Part shown: in pieces, positions 45,231 through 56,385 of the stretch
How positions within the stretch are numbered: the stretch's first letter is position 1
How the letters are laid out: every line of letters begins with the position of its first letter
Assembly (NCBI RefSeq): GCF_033115175.1
Contig: NC_084831.1
Span: 14,361,138 to 14,425,137 of the forward strand
Length of the DNA: 64,000 bases
Origin: Lepus europaeus
Taxonomy: Eukaryota > Chordata > Mammalia > Lagomorpha > Leporidae
Reading direction: 5' to 3'
Notes under the pieces: generated by a model
What the model was told of the DNA's origin: nothing
Database searches by the model: none
The model's input: only the letters and a program-made list of their open reading frames with translations
Position numbers and translations under genes: made by a program

Positions 45231-46157
45231 CTATCGCACTGTCCTGGTAGCCCCCTGCCTCTGGGGTTTCTGATGGAACCACCCCTTCCCCACGCTCAGT
45301 CTCTGGGGTGCTAGGGAGCTGAGCCACCTTGTGTGGTCCAGGCCTGACCCACCAGAACCTCCCATCTCTTTTTGCCACAGAGATTGGTTCAGGGAAGGGC
45401 ATGTGGCACCATCCAAGCCATGGAACTTGGTTCTTTTTTGGGAAGAGAGATGCTCCCTTCCTGTTGAAAGGGTGGGCAGTATGTCTGCTGCTGCTGGCAG
45501 CCATCTTGACACCATGAGGAGAGAGAGAGCCTGGGAAGGAAGCCAGCATCGTGGAAAGCAGAGCAGGAGACGGAGTGAGACCCAGCGCCGTGGCAGTGCT
45601 TGAGCCGTGGAGCCTTCCACGCTTGCCCAGGTCTGCCGCTGGGGCTCTCCGTTCCTGGAGCCAATGAGCTGTAGTTTCTGCTCACGCCAATGCACGTTGG
45701 GCTCTCTGTCCTCTGCACCCGGGAGGGCTCAGGCCCACCCACCCTCTTCTCATGAGGTCTCCAGGTCTAGAAGAGGAAGATCATTGAGAGGGGCCTGGGT
45801 GGAGGACATTCCCCCAGCCCCCCACCAGCTCATGGATCTCAAAGCCTTAGGCCTTCTCTCTCGGGGCCACTCGGTCTTCTACCCCGGCCGCCCCTTGCAC
45901 ACCTTCCTGGTCTCCTGCCTATGGACTGACTATTTTCCCTGTCCATAGCGCCCGTCACTCGGTCCCTTTGATCAGCATGTGGCTCCTGAGCTGATCCCAC
46001 ACCCCTCTTCAGTTCCTCTAACCTGAAGTCTCGGTGAGAGCATGAGGCTGACAAACGAGTGGTCACGCGGCGCTCATAGCCTGGAGCCCATGTGGATCAC
46101 AAGTCCACCCTGATCCGTTTGGTTGCAAATGAGGAGTGAGCTCCCCAGGTGTTAACT
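45231..46157. other. Non-coding stretch, partly old repeats
   Basis: 45370-45600 (GGCAGCCATCTTGACACCAT and downstream) looks like a mammalian-wide LTR-type repeat I cannot name. The rest is unassigned, with no gene. Confidence 0.35.
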
Positions 46158-46434
46158 TATGGAGTCAGCATGCCCCTGGGGACCCCACATCTCATACTGG
46201 AGCGCCTGGGCTTGAGCCCCACGGCTGCTTCTGATCCAGCTCTCTGCTAACGCACACCCTGGGAGGCAGCAACTGATGGTTCAAGTGCTTGGGTCTGTGC
46301 TACCGATGTGGGAGACCTGGATCACGTTCCTGGTTCAGCCCCAGCTATTACAGGCATTTGGGGGGATGGAAGTGCTCCCTCTGTCTGTCTCTGTCTTTCA
46401 AATAAACAAAAACAAATAATATTTTTTTAAATAA
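46158..46434 (+). mobile_element. C-SINE (+), old subtype
   Basis: CACATCTCATACTGGAGCGC; CTAACGCACACCCTGGGAGG; tail CTTTCAAATAAACAAAAAC. Confidence 0.8.
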
Positions 46435-47720
46435 CCAAATCTGTTAAGGACCCTGGGCATGGAGGGTCACTCCGTTTGGTGGAGGGTGAGCTGAACAGGC
46501 CAATCTCTGGACTCGCCGTTGACTCATTCTGGGACGTGGGTTGCTTAGCGCTGACTCTGTGGGGCCATTTAAATGGGATGGAGTTCGAGAAGGCTGCAGA
46601 AAGCATCAAGCTGCACCAGGGGTCGGGCAGGCTGATTCCACACTGGCCCTAAGACAAGGAAGCTGGGGGAGTCAGTGCCATCCCACCCCAGGCTGGAGGG
46701 CTCCTCGCTGGCAGACGGACGGAGCCCAGACTGGAGCAGGGCGGTGACAGCAGACATCTGCGGGGATGTCCTGGCCTGGCGAGCGACTGCCCAGGAAGCA
46801 GTGGGGGGGCCCCAACAATAAGCTCCCACACCCACCCTGGGATGGGTTTGAGGGTGTGTGTGTGCATCCCCGCCGGCAGTCAGGGGAAGTGCCTAGCACG
46901 GGAAGACCCCTCCCACTCTCACACACACCCCCCCACCCCCCACCCCCACCCCCCAACACAGCACCTGCTGCTCTGAAGCAGGAAAGGGGAAGAGCAGGCA
47001 GGGGCACTGCTTCCTGGGCCACGATCACTCTCAGATCCCGCAGGGGTGGGGCTGGGATCAGTCAGCCGCCTTGGCAAAGGGGCAGGGGTGCAGGATAGGG
47101 CCCAGAGCCCGCTGCCCTCTCCCCTTCCTCTCCTCCGCCCTCAGGGCAGGGGATGCAGGATCTTGCTTCCCATCAACGCTCCTGCAAGAGGCAATCGACG
47201 CCTGACACACAAGCCCAGGCGGTGGGAGGGGTGCCAGCAAGGCCCCGCTCTGCCTCGGGGAGGGGCACACAGGGAGGCACCACCGCAGGGCAAGGGTCAC
47301 CCGCGGGGGGAGCTGGAGTTCGCTGTGTGGCAAGGGCGACCCCTCCCCCCCAGCTTGTGGAGCCAGAAGACACGTGTTACATTGTTTCCAAAATTATAAA
47401 AGCAACACATGGTTATGTGAAACAGCAAATATATAAGCAAATAAGGGAGCCTCCTTCCCCCCTCCCCCTGCATCCCATGGCCATGCCCTTAGCACACACA
47501 CTCACAGGGAGCAAGTGGTACAGCTGGGACTTACCCTCCCCCATCCCTCTCCACCCTCGTGAACGGGAACACGAGCGAGCACGAGCACACACAGAGGGCC
47601 GGTTGTTTGTCTTCACAAAAAGGAAGTCATCTCTAACACGTTAGCCTGCAGCTGGCTTTATGCTCACTGACATCACGCACGCCCCCAGCACCAAGACTGA
47701 AGTCTCGCTCAGTCGTATTC
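46435..47720. other. Repeat-poor stretch with C-rich patch
   Basis: No gene supported. The C-rich run at 46925-46955 (G-rich on the minus strand) could form a G-quadruplex. CACGAGCACACACAG and similar occur near 47570-47600. Confidence 0.4.
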
Positions 47721-48068
47721 TTTTTTTTTTTTTTAAGAATGTATTTATGTATTTATTTCACTAGAAGGCAGAGCCACAGAGAGAGGGAAGGAGAGGGAGA
47801 GAAATTGATCTTTTGTCCTCTGGTTCACTCCCCAAATGCCTGCAACAGCTGGGCCTGGGACAGGCTGAAGCCAGAAGCCAGGAACTCCATCTGGGTGTCT
47901 CATGTAGGTGGCAGGGACCCGAGTACTTGGGCCGTCGTCTGCTGCCTTCCCAGGTGCATTAGCAGGGAGCTGAATGGGAAGCAGAGCAGAGGACTCGACC
48001 CAGCACTGCGATGGAAGATACAGGTGCCCTACGCAGCAGCTTGACCCGCTGCACACAGCAGCGGCCCC
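47721..48068 (-). mobile_element. C-SINE (-)
   Basis: Poly-T and AAGAATGTATTTATGTATTT through CGCTGCACACAGCAGCGGCC. Confidence 0.87.
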
Positions 48069-48254
48069 TAACTTGCTCGTTTTTAAATAGTTGCACGCTA
48101 TAGTGACCATTCCCTGTTACTGTATGCTCAGGCTGTCTCTCGTTTTTAGAAGCAGAGAACAATTGCCTGATGTGCACAGAGCATCAGAACAGGCTTCTGC
48201 TAACACGTGCAGAACAGCAGCAGCACAGGATCCGGAGGAGCTGTAGGGAGATTG

Positions 48255-48395
48255 CTGGCGCCAGGAATTCTCAGCCAGAAAGGGGCCTCTCCCCTGGCTC
48301 ACAGAGGACGGCAGGGACCTGGCCAAGAACACACCACTTGCTACCCAAAGAGCTGGAGCCAGGACTTAGGTCCCCTGACCTGCAGAACAATGTCC
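48255..48395 (+). mobile_element. MIR fragment
   Basis: GGGACCTGGCCAAGAACACA, AAGAGCTGGAGCCAGGACTT and the following CCTGACC fit the MIR core. Confidence 0.55.
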
Positions 48396-48429
48396 TATCC
48401 CTTGTACAAAAACTCTTCAAAGAAAAGTG

Positions 48430-49160
48430 AAAGGGCTGCCAGATTATTATCAAGTCCCTTCTGTCAGGTTCTATTTGTCTCTCAATAAGAGAGCTTAGAC
48501 GTGGTTTAGACAGCAGCTCTCTTAGGTCCTCTAGTAATGACTCTGTCCTTTGTGCTAGACCCTGTCTAGCCCACTTAGGGCCTCATTCCTTTGTAATCAT
48601 AGCCTCTACTCTAACATCAATGGCTCTGCTCCCAACCTGTGTGTATTGATGGTCCTCTGCCCCACTTAATGTTGTATGATTGTTCAGGATTTCTCCACAG
48701 ACAAACCCCTCTACTGCAAAAGATGAGTGGCCTTTCTCCCGGTCTTGGTTGGGATCAGCTTTAAACCGCGTCCATCAAACAGTCCTCACAAGGGTCCAGA
48801 GACCCTCCCCATTTCCTCTCCTCTATGAAATCCTCTCATTACTTGGTTAATGCCACTCTTAGGGTCATTGGTTGCTATTCTCATCCTGTCTTTTATTCTA
48901 CCGTGTCTGCTTAAGTGTTTACAGGAGTTGATAATGGAATGAACCAAGGCCTTCAGCAACCAGGCAGTCAACCAAATGCTGCTACAGGGATATTCTCGGC
49001 TCCCCACCCAGGAGACAGTGGCTTGAGACATCGCCCCATGCCGGCATAGAGTACCTCATCACCCCATGTCAGCAGGAAGTAGCTCTAAAGACAGATCATC
49101 ATCCCTCTACCCCTCCTGGACTTTTGGGGCTAATGTAATCCCATCCAACTCCTGCTTCAT
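48430..49160 (+). pseudogene. Decayed endogenous retroviral env fragment (transmembrane subunit end)
   Basis: Near 48840-48940 one plus-strand frame encodes a long hydrophobic stretch (LVAILILSFILPCLL) followed by a basic/polar tail and a stop. This is the usual end of a retroviral transmembrane envelope subunit. Its position just before the polypurine tract and LTR supports the call. Upstream, stops and frame breaks leave no usable frame. Only the 3' end is present, so the copy is not functional. Viral class is not settled: the tail resembles gamma/type-D-like envelopes, by eye only. Confidence 0.6.
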
Positions 49161-49388
49161 AAAAGACAAAAGGGGGGAATGTTAATAAATGGCGCAGTAC
49201 TGACACCATCCTAGACTCTAGCCCCTGTTGCCATTGCTGGAAGCCAGGTAGCCACAAGGCCCAACCACCAGTGTCAGCCCCTTCCTCATCCTAATGTGAT
49301 TCGCTGCTCCTACTTCCCTGCCCGCCCCTTGGTAAAGTTTTAAAAGGACCTGTTCCTGAACACGTGGCTCTCTTCGTCTCCGTCTCCT

Positions 49389-49433
<45 letters not shown>

Positions 49434-49535
49434 ATCTCTCTCTTAGACTCTCCTTCTCTTTTTCTTTCTTCGCCCTTCCCTCTGGTCTGTCGGGTTTCCC
49501 CCAATAAACCCTTTCCCTTACTCTGGAAAAAAAGA
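48430..49535 (+). mobile_element. Retroviral env 3' end + PPT + LTR (U3-R) with A-tail, probably L1-retroposed
   Basis: About 750 bp of decayed env-derived sequence leads to a purine-rich tract (49161-49179). An LTR beginning TGTTAATAAATGG follows at 49180, has AATAAACC at 49503 and stops at 49526 in a run of A. The LTR lacks the U5 part seen in the related copy at 51627-51971, as expected for a polyadenylated viral RNA ending at R. The 11-bp word AAAGAAAAGTG occurs exactly at 48419-48429 and 49536-49546, flanking the element. A-tail plus this duplication are marks of L1-driven copying and not of integrase. A (CT)n run of about 42 bases lies at 49390-49431. Confidence 0.75.
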
Positions 49536-49550
49536 AAAGAAAAGTGGAGG

Positions 49551-49868
49551 AGCCAGTGCTGTGGCATAGTGGGTAAATTGCCATCTGCAGTGCCAGCATC
49601 CCATATGGATGCAAGTTCAAGTCCCAGCTGCTCCACTTCCGATTCAGCTCTCTGCTATGGCCTGGGAAAGCAGTAGAAGATGGCCCAAGTCCTTGGGCCC
49701 CTGCACCCATGAGGAAGACCCAGAAGAAGCACCTGGTTCCTGGCTTCAGATCAGTCCAGCTCCAACCATTGAGGCTGTCTGGTGAATGAACCAGTAAATG
49801 GAAGACCTCTCTCTCTCTCTGCCTCTCTGTAACTCTGTCTTTCAAATAAATAAATCTTTTTTTAAAAA
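49551..49868 (+). mobile_element. C-SINE (+) inserted beside the retroviral A-tail
   Basis: AGCCAGTGCTGTGGCATAGT through TTTCAAATAAATAAATCTTT. A-rich AAAAGAAAAGAAAA text occurs before and after it, so it used the retroviral A-tail as target. It is therefore younger than the retroviral copy. Confidence 0.9.
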
Positions 49869-50009
49869 AAGAAAAGAAAATTGGAAACAGGTCTAAGAAA
49901 TGCTTATTTAAACCTACAGATATCCAAAATCAAGGGGTCTAATTAGGAGATGGATTGTACAGAAATCCTACAGAGAGTCCACGGCAAAGGGATGGTGTCT
50001 CTGTTGGTT

Positions 50010-50355
50010 CTTTCTCCTGCCCTCACCACTCCCCCGACTTCCCCATTCATTTCTGCCTCAGAGTCTTTGCACATCTCACTTCCTCTGCCAGAACCACACC
50101 TCCCTCAGGATTTTACAGGGCTGCCTCCTTCTCACACACAGATCACAGCTCAAATGGCACTTCTCTGGAGGCGCTCCTGTGTCCACCCTCTCCCCAACTC
50201 AAAGTACCACTGAGCCGTCCAGCCGCCGCCTGCCCCATCACCTGCTTATTGCTGCCACAGCTTTGTCGTGATCTCAATCATGGTTTTGAATTTTTAAAAA
50301 AGTAAATCTACTTGCAATTTTTTAAAGATTTATTGATTTGTTTGAAAGCTTGAGT

Positions 50356-50394
<39 letters not shown>

Positions 50395-50735
50395 CTTCCA
50401 ACCACTGCTTCACTCCCCAAACGGTTCCAACAGCCTAGCCTGGTCCAGGCTGAAACCAGGAGCTTCTTCCAGGTCTCCCACAGGGATGGCAGGGGCCATC
50501 TTCTGCTGCTTTCCCAAGCAAAGGGAACTGGATGGGAAGTGGAGCAGCCGGGACTCACACTGTTGCTTTGACATTGGACACCAGCGTCACAAGCGGCGTC
50601 TTAACCAGGATCTTGTATTTGTTGACTTGTGCATTAGCAGTTTTCCCCATTAGAATAGAAGCTCCATGAGGCAAACACCTTGCCTGTTGAGGACAGTGCC
50701 CGACACACAGTAGGTGCTTAATAAAGATTTGGACC
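50010..50735 (+). mobile_element. L2 3' end, split by a C-SINE
   Basis: AGAGTCTTTGCACATCTCAC, TCACAGCTCAAATGGCACTT and, after the SINE, TAGAATAGAAGCTCCATGAG with ACACAGTAGGTGCTTAATAA. Good match to the L2 consensus order. Confidence 0.8.
50318..50605 (-). mobile_element. C-SINE (-) in L2
   Basis: TTTAAAGATTTATTGATTTG through AGCGTCACAAGCGGCGTC; includes (GA)n at 50363-50392. Confidence 0.87.
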
Positions 50736-51626
50736 GATAGGGCCTGAGCCTCCCAACCACCTCCTCCACCCCAAGAGGCAACGTTGCTGCCCCAGAGGTG
50801 GAGCTGCAGGCCCTGGCTGCCCCAGCTCCTGGCGGAGCCCCAGCTGCTGGTCTCCGCGGAGGCTGGGAAAGGGGCCGGGCTCCTGCAGCGGTGACACGTC
50901 AGGATGATGGTCTCTCTTGGTCCTCAAAGCCGGGGCCCCACCCTCTCTGCATCCTGTCCCAGCCACCTGCAGGCCACCACCTCTACCTGCCGCCCCCACC
51001 TGCTGCTCCAGGTGTCCCTGACCTGCACTGGCGCTTCTCCCTGGAGCCCTGAGTGGCATCCCCTCATCACGCCTCATTCCTCCTCTCTTTGTGTTCCAAC
51101 TGCCCCTTCTCCAGCCCACAGGCACCCTGGTGCCTTCACCAAGGGGGGGGGGGGTGAGTAGAGACCTCGAGACTTTCTCCTTTGGAAGTGGGGGAGGGCA
51201 CTAGCCAGGAGTTCTTGGCCACCAGTTCACGGAGCAGCTTTGGCCAAGTCCCTCTCCCTCTCTGGGCTCTGTCTCCATTTGGAAGCAAGGGACAGGAAAG
51301 CTATAGGGGTTGGGACCCTCCAAAGCCACTATCTTGTCATCATATTTGTCCCTGAAAATTGGCAAAGGAGAACCAGGCTCCCTTCTGTACTTTATGTTAA
51401 AAAAAAAAAAAAAATCCAGCTCTGAGTGGAGAGAGGGACAGGAAAGATGGGCCGCCCTGTGCTTGAGATCGGCACCGGGCAGAAGTGACGCGGCGGGCCT
51501 GGCCAGGGAGTGGGCGCCCAGGTGGAGGTGAGGGCAGTCCCTGGGAAGAGCGCAGCTGGCCCCGCCCTGGCCGGGTGGGCTCTCCCATGAAATCTTTCTC
51601 TGCTATGCTGGGCTGTGCACGCCCTG
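50736..51626. other. Non-coding stretch
   Basis: No gene or repeat family recognised. G10 run near 51146; A-run at 51399-51414. Confidence 0.4.
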
Positions 51627-51971
51627 TGTTAGTAAAATGGCGCAGTCTTATCTGGGAGCCATCTATGCCCCGGGTGCCATCTTGGGCTCCAGCCCCCGCT
51701 GTCATTGCTAGAAGCCAGGTGACCAGATGGCCCAACCACAGGTGTCAGCTCCACCCCCACCCTAATGGGATTCGCTGCTCCTACTTACCTGCCCACCCCC
51801 TGGCAAAGGTTTAGCAGGACCTGTTCCCGAACACATGCTCTCACTCTTACGTTCTCTTCCTCTCTCTCTCTCTTCCTCTCGCCCTCTCCCCCAAGCCCGG
51901 GGGGCTTCCCCCACCCAACAATAAGCCTTTCCCTTAACTCTGTGTGTGGTGTGTTTTGTGGCGACCTTACA
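51627..51971 (+). mobile_element. Solo LTR, same family as the LTR at 49180
   Basis: Starts TGTTAGTAAAATGGCGCAG and ends GGCGACCTTACA (TG...CA). Shares with the 49180 LTR the blocks TCGCTGCTCCTACTT, CCTGTTCC(C/T)GAACAC, a CT-rich segment and CAATAA(A/G)CC(C/T)TTCCCTTA. AATAAA is mutated to AATAAG. No convincing flanking duplication; exact ends are good to a few bases. Confidence 0.75.
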
Positions 51972-52094
51972 CTGAGCAGTTGGAATTCTGTGCTTCCCAC
52001 CGTTTCCCAGCAGGTGGAGGAGAGGCTGGCTGTCCACCCGGGGCCTCATGGGCTCTGCAGCCCAGGCACCCACTGTCCCCACGCAGCCAGCTCT

Positions 52095-52262
52095 CCTTTA
52101 ATGAATGCCTGCTGAGTGTTTCCCGGCGCTGGCCGCTGTCCCGGGTGCTGAGAACACAGCTGGGAGCCACACACGGAGACCTTGGCCTTCCCAGAGGCCA
52201 CATCCTGGCAGGGAGAGACCCACAGGAAGCAAGAGGCTCTGTAAACATGCAAATGACATGAG
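52095..52262 (-). mobile_element. L2 3' end (minus)
   Basis: AATGAATGCCTGCTGAGTGT and CGGGTGCTGAGAACACAGC are the antisense of the L2 terminus. Confidence 0.55.
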
Positions 52263-52499
52263 AAGGTGACACAGCACATGGGGACAAACAAGGTAAAGCA
52301 GTCTCAGAAGAGTGGGTGGCCCTCTCCCCCGACCCCGGACCCTCGAGTCAGAAGTCCAAGGTTATCACGTCTCTGGGTGCCACAGCTCACACACAGTTTG
52401 GCTCCTGAACTCATGCAGATGTTTAAGCCTCAAAGTCACAAGATGGTGGCACCAAGAGGGTGAAACTTAATCCAGTCGTGGTGTTTAGAAGGCGGGCCG

Positions 52500-53085
52500 G
52501 GGGTGCCGGGGAAAGTCATTCTCCCGACACAGCTGATCACGGAGCCCGAGTGAGGCCTAATCCCTCTCTCTGCTCCCTGGCTCAGCACAAGGTCCTCCCT
52601 CTGCACATGCTCACCACTGCCACCTGCCACCCTCGCCAGACACCAAACCAACAGGGCTGCCCTATCTTGGACTTGTAGGCTAAATAACCCTCTTCTCTTT
52701 ACAGCATCAGTCACCTCTGGTATCCTGTTGTACTAACAGAAAGCTGACAAATATTCTGGGCTGGAAATAGCAGTCATGGCAAAGCCTGGCTGGATGTCCT
52801 ACACCCATCACTTCTTCCAGTACCATATCAATGCACTTCCCAGCCTCCCTTGCAGGTGTGTGTGGCCATGTGACCAAGTTCCAGCCAATAGGGTGTGAGC
52901 CTCTGCTATAACTGGCCCAGAAACACTCCCAGCAAACCTTGCTTCCTCTTTCCCCATTGGCCAGCAGAATGCAAAGGTTGCTGAGGACCTAGAGGAGGGC
53001 AGGGCCACAGATGGAAGAAGCCTGGGTCCCTGAGGACAGCACAGAGAGGCAGCCCCCTTGCCTCCAACTAATTAGATCTGACACA
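52500..53085 (+). mobile_element. Two MLT1-like LTR fragments
   Basis: 52655-52760: CTTGGACTTGTAGGCTAAAT through TTGTACTAACAGAAAGCTGA. 52825-53060: CCCAGCCTCCCTTGCAGGTG, GTGACCAAGTTCCAGCCAAT and GATGGAAGAAGCCTGGGTCC. Both resemble ERVL-MaLR LTRs. Confidence 0.6.
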
Positions 53086-53261
53086 GAGCAGGTGGCTCAC
53101 TAGGAGGCCTGCAGACCTGGGGTTGGGGTGGTTTGCCATCGTTTTAGGCAGAAAAGCAAAGCCAAGTGCTTTTAGGGACCTCTGTAAGGGTTGTAAAGAT
53201 TTCTCAAAGCCACAGCTCTGTTCATTTCTCCCCTCTCCAAAATGTCCCGCCCCCAAACCCG

Positions 53262-53400
53262 TCATTCAGTCAATCAACAATCATCTATTGAGCACCTACT
53301 GAATTCCAGACGCTGGGAATATGGAGGGGAGCAAAGCAGACAGAAAACATTCCAGCCCTCAAGGAGTCCACACTGTAGTAGGGCAAGAATCAGCAGTGAA
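53262..53400 (-). mobile_element. L2 3' end (minus)
   Basis: CATTCAGTCAATCAACAATC, TTGAGCACCTACTGAATTCC and CTCAAGGAGTCCACACTGTA match antisense L2. Confidence 0.75.
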
Positions 53401-53600
53401 CAACCTGAGGGGCGGTGAAAGAGGGATTTCCGGCAGAGACTGCAACAGGTGGCTGCAAAGGGGGCCCCTTAAGATTAGGGAGCCAAGATCGGCGGCGCTG
53501 CTGGGGACCCGCCGGCCTTTTCTGGGGTCTGGAGTTGTCCCTGAACTCTAAATGGAGGCTTCCCACCCTCCCATCTCTCCACATTTATTTATTTATTTAT

Positions 53601-54328
53601 TCTTTTTTTTTTTTTTTTGACAGGCAGAGTGGACAGTGAGAGAGAGAGACAGAGAGAAAGGTCTTCCTTTGCCATTGGTTCATCCTCCAATGGCCGCTGC
53701 GGCCAGCGCATCTCGCTGATCCGAAGCCAGGAGCCAGGTGCTTCTCCTGGTCTCCCATGCGGGTGCAGGGCCCAAGTGCTGGGTCTTAGTCCACCCGTAC
53801 AAGGATGGACTGGGTCCGAGGAAAGGTAAGTGCGCCGCTCGCCCGTTCCCCAGCCTCCCGATCCCGGAGACAATCAGACGCAGAAGGGAGCCAAGTCTAG
53901 CAAGAACTCATTTACTTCGTGCGAAACAGAACCTTTTATAGCACAAAACTGCAGAGTCATTGGGGCAGGGCGAAGGACCAACCAATCACTTAAACGGTCA
54001 TTTTACGGGGGGATTTCTATAGGACTAGCCATATGTCTATACACTTGTTACTAGTTTTGTTACCTCCCCTGATGTTGCACAGCCAATTAGTTTTAGTGGT
54101 AAACAACTTTGGATTCCACCCATCTTACTTCCCCTGGGCACCATCATGTAACTAATTTCCCCACACCAAGCACTTGGGCCATCCTCCACTGCACTCCCGG
54201 GCCATAGCAGAGAGCTGGCCTGGAAGAGGGGCAACCGGGACAGAATCCAGTGCCCTGACCGGGACTAGAACCCGGTGTGTCGGCGCCGCAGGCGGAGGAT
54301 TAGCCTATTGAGCCGTGGCGCCGGCTAT
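53601..54328 (-). mobile_element. Young-subtype C-SINE (-) split by a solo LTR
   Basis: 53601-53776 and 54166-54328 join seamlessly into one young SINE (GGGTGCAGGGCCCAAG / CACTTGGGCCATCC). Ends in GAGCCGTGGCGCCGGC. Confidence 0.93.
53777..54165 (-). mobile_element. Solo LTR inserted in a young C-SINE
   Basis: 389 bp bounded by TG...CA on either strand and flanked by CCAAG at 53772-53776 and 54166-54170. On the minus strand it has a TATA box (TATAAAAGG, complement of 53932-53940), a CCAAT-type ATTGG upstream of it, and AGTAAA downstream as a possible polyadenylation signal. It is clearly different from the LTRs at 49180 and 51627. A five-base duplication (or four plus a chance match) does not settle the class. 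Confidence 0.88.
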
Positions 54329-54334
54329 TTATTT

Positions 54335-54490
54335 ATTTATTTATTTTGAGCCTCTACTGTGTGCCAGGCAGTGGCACTGGTCTAGGAGCCCAGGTCACAA
54401 CAGGGTGTGGAGAGTGAGCATCCCAGCCCCATTTTACAGCTGGGAAATCTGAAGAGCAAAGAGGTTGTGTGGTTTCAGCTAATGCAGCTG
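54335..54490 (+). mobile_element. MIR fragment
   Basis: GAGCCTCTACTGTGTGCCAG and CCCCATTTTACAGCTGGGAA. Confidence 0.75.
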
Positions 54491-54859
54491 TGACTACATT
54501 GGAATAGAAGAAGTGCGGCTGGGAGCCTGGTGCACACGGCCCTGACACCTCTCATCCTGCCAGGTGGGGACTTCGGAGCCTTTGGGAGGCAGTGGAGACT
54601 CTGAGGCCTGTGAGGCGAGCGTTCGCACTCCATGCTGCTCCCAGCTGCTCTGTGGCCTGGGAGTGGTTCTTGCCCTTCCTGATCCCCATCTCCCCACTGT
54701 AAACCATGGATGATACAGCACCGACCTCTGGGGCAGAGGGCTGGGCAGGGGCCTCCCGGGAACGCGTTCTCCCTATGTCCTCCCCTGTGTGGCCCCCTCT
54801 GCCGCTGGCCCTGGGCTGGCTGGGTGACAGCCTCGGCACTAGAACACCAGCAAGCACGA

Positions 54860-55190
54860 CTCAAGCTAAGGCTTGGAAAACGCTGTCCACTGTGGCTCGC
54901 TCCCTGCGGATCCTGCCATCATGGAAGACGGCCAGGCTGAGCTGTGGGAGACACGGGACCCCACTGATGGTCCCATTTCCCAGACACATGAGGCCGTCTT
55001 AGCCCCTCCTGCACTCCCAGATGACAGCACGCCAGCAAGCCCAGGAGAGACTGGCAGCAGATGAACCACCCGGCTGAACCAGTCCAGATTGCTGGCCTAC
55101 TGAACTGAGAGCAAATAAAACGTTTGTTGGTTCAAGTCACTCATTTTTAAGGTGGTTTGTTAATGTGGCATTAGATAACCAATACCAAGA
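54860..55190 (+). mobile_element. MLT1-like LTR 3' part
   Basis: GAGAGCAAATAAAACGTTTG, GTTCAAGTCACTCATTTTTA and GTGGTTTGTTAATGTGGCAT, then TTAGATAACCAATACC, fit the MLT1 terminus. Confidence 0.6.
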
Positions 55191-55608
55191 TCTCAAAGGG
55201 TATTTCTTGGGATTGAATAAGAAAAGGCACCGAGAGCATTTAAAATCTTGGTTGGCATAAAACAGTAGCACAATAAAATGTGGTTATTATCACCTTACAT
55301 TTGGAGTTGAGTTTCTTTGTTGGCTTCTTTCGTTACCCAAGTGAAATAAGATGACTCGGCACTGGAGAATTCTGCGAGGCCACCCTAGGTCTGCAGTGGC
55401 TGTAGGAGGTACGGGAGGCTTGGGTGGACCTCGGCCAGCTGCTCTTGAGAAGGGGAAGAAGGGGATTTCAGACAGACTGGGTGACTGCAACAGGGAGTTG
55501 TTCAGGATTCAGGACCAGGGCTGGCAGCTCTGCTGTGAACCCTCCAGTGTTTTCTGAGGATCCAGAGTTGCCCCGAACTCGACACAGAAGTTTCCTGCCC
55601 TTGCTTCT

Positions 55609-55866
55609 TTTTTTTTTTTTTAAGTTTTATTTATTTATTTGAAATCAGAGTTACACAGAGAGAGAAGGAGAGGCAGGGAAAGAGAGAGAGAGAGAGAGAG
55701 AGGTCTTCCATCCACTGCTTCACTCCCCAATTGACTGCAACAGCTGGATCTGGGCCGATCCAAAGCCAGGAGCCAGGAGCTTCTTCCACGTCACCCACAC
55801 AGGTGCATATATGGGATGCTGGCCCTACAGGAGGCAGCTTTACCCACTATGCTATAGTGCTGCCCC
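55609..55866 (-). mobile_element. C-SINE (-) with internal deletion
   Basis: AAGTTTTATTTATTTATTTG to the ACCCACACAGGTGCA block, then straight to TATATGGGATGCTGGCCC; about 90 bp of the middle is missing. Confidence 0.85.
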
Positions 55867-55897
55867 CCTGTCCTAGTTTCTTTCCACACACATTTTT

Positions 55898-55960
55898 TTT
55901 TTGAGCCTCTGCTGTGTGCCAGGCACTGGCCTAGGAGCCCAGGTCACAGCAGATACAACA
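55898..55960 (+). mobile_element. MIR fragment
   Basis: GAGCCTCTGCTGTGTGCCAG and GGCACTGGCCTAGGAGCCC. Nearly the same text as 54348-54395; possibly a local duplication. Confidence 0.55.
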
Positions 55961-56047
55961 TGGACACTCATCTGTCACTGTGGCCAGATGGACAGGAAGC
56001 CCCCAGCTGAGCTCCTGAGATCAGACGCTGGGAAGAAACCCCAGCAG

Positions 56048-56299
56048 GTGCGGGCTTCCGGTGCAGCAGTTCAGATGCCCCCTGGAACACCATCGCGTAC
56101 TGGAGCGCCCGGGTTCAAGTCCTGCCTCCGCGCTCCGTTCCAGCTTCCTGCCGATGCACACCCTGGGAGGCAGCAGGTGATGGCACAAGTACATCGGTCC
56201 CTGCCACTCATGTGGGAGACCCAGACTGAATCCTCCGCTGCTGGCTTCAGCTAGCAAACTCCAGCTGTTGTGGGCAACTGGGAGCAAATCAGTAGACGA

Positions 56300-56342
<43 letters not shown>

Positions 56343-56375
56343 GACTTCCAATTTAAGAAAAACAAAACTTTAAAA
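56048..56375 (+). mobile_element. C-SINE (+), old, with (CT)n
   Basis: GCGTACTGGAGCGCCCGGGT; CCGATGCACACCCTGGGAGG; (CT)n at 56303-56338. Confidence 0.8.
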
Positions 56376-56385
56376 GAAAAAAATC

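Noticed and set aside
48430-49160. Possible intact retroviral env gene
   Set aside because: Only the 3' end is present, and frames are broken by stops and shifts.
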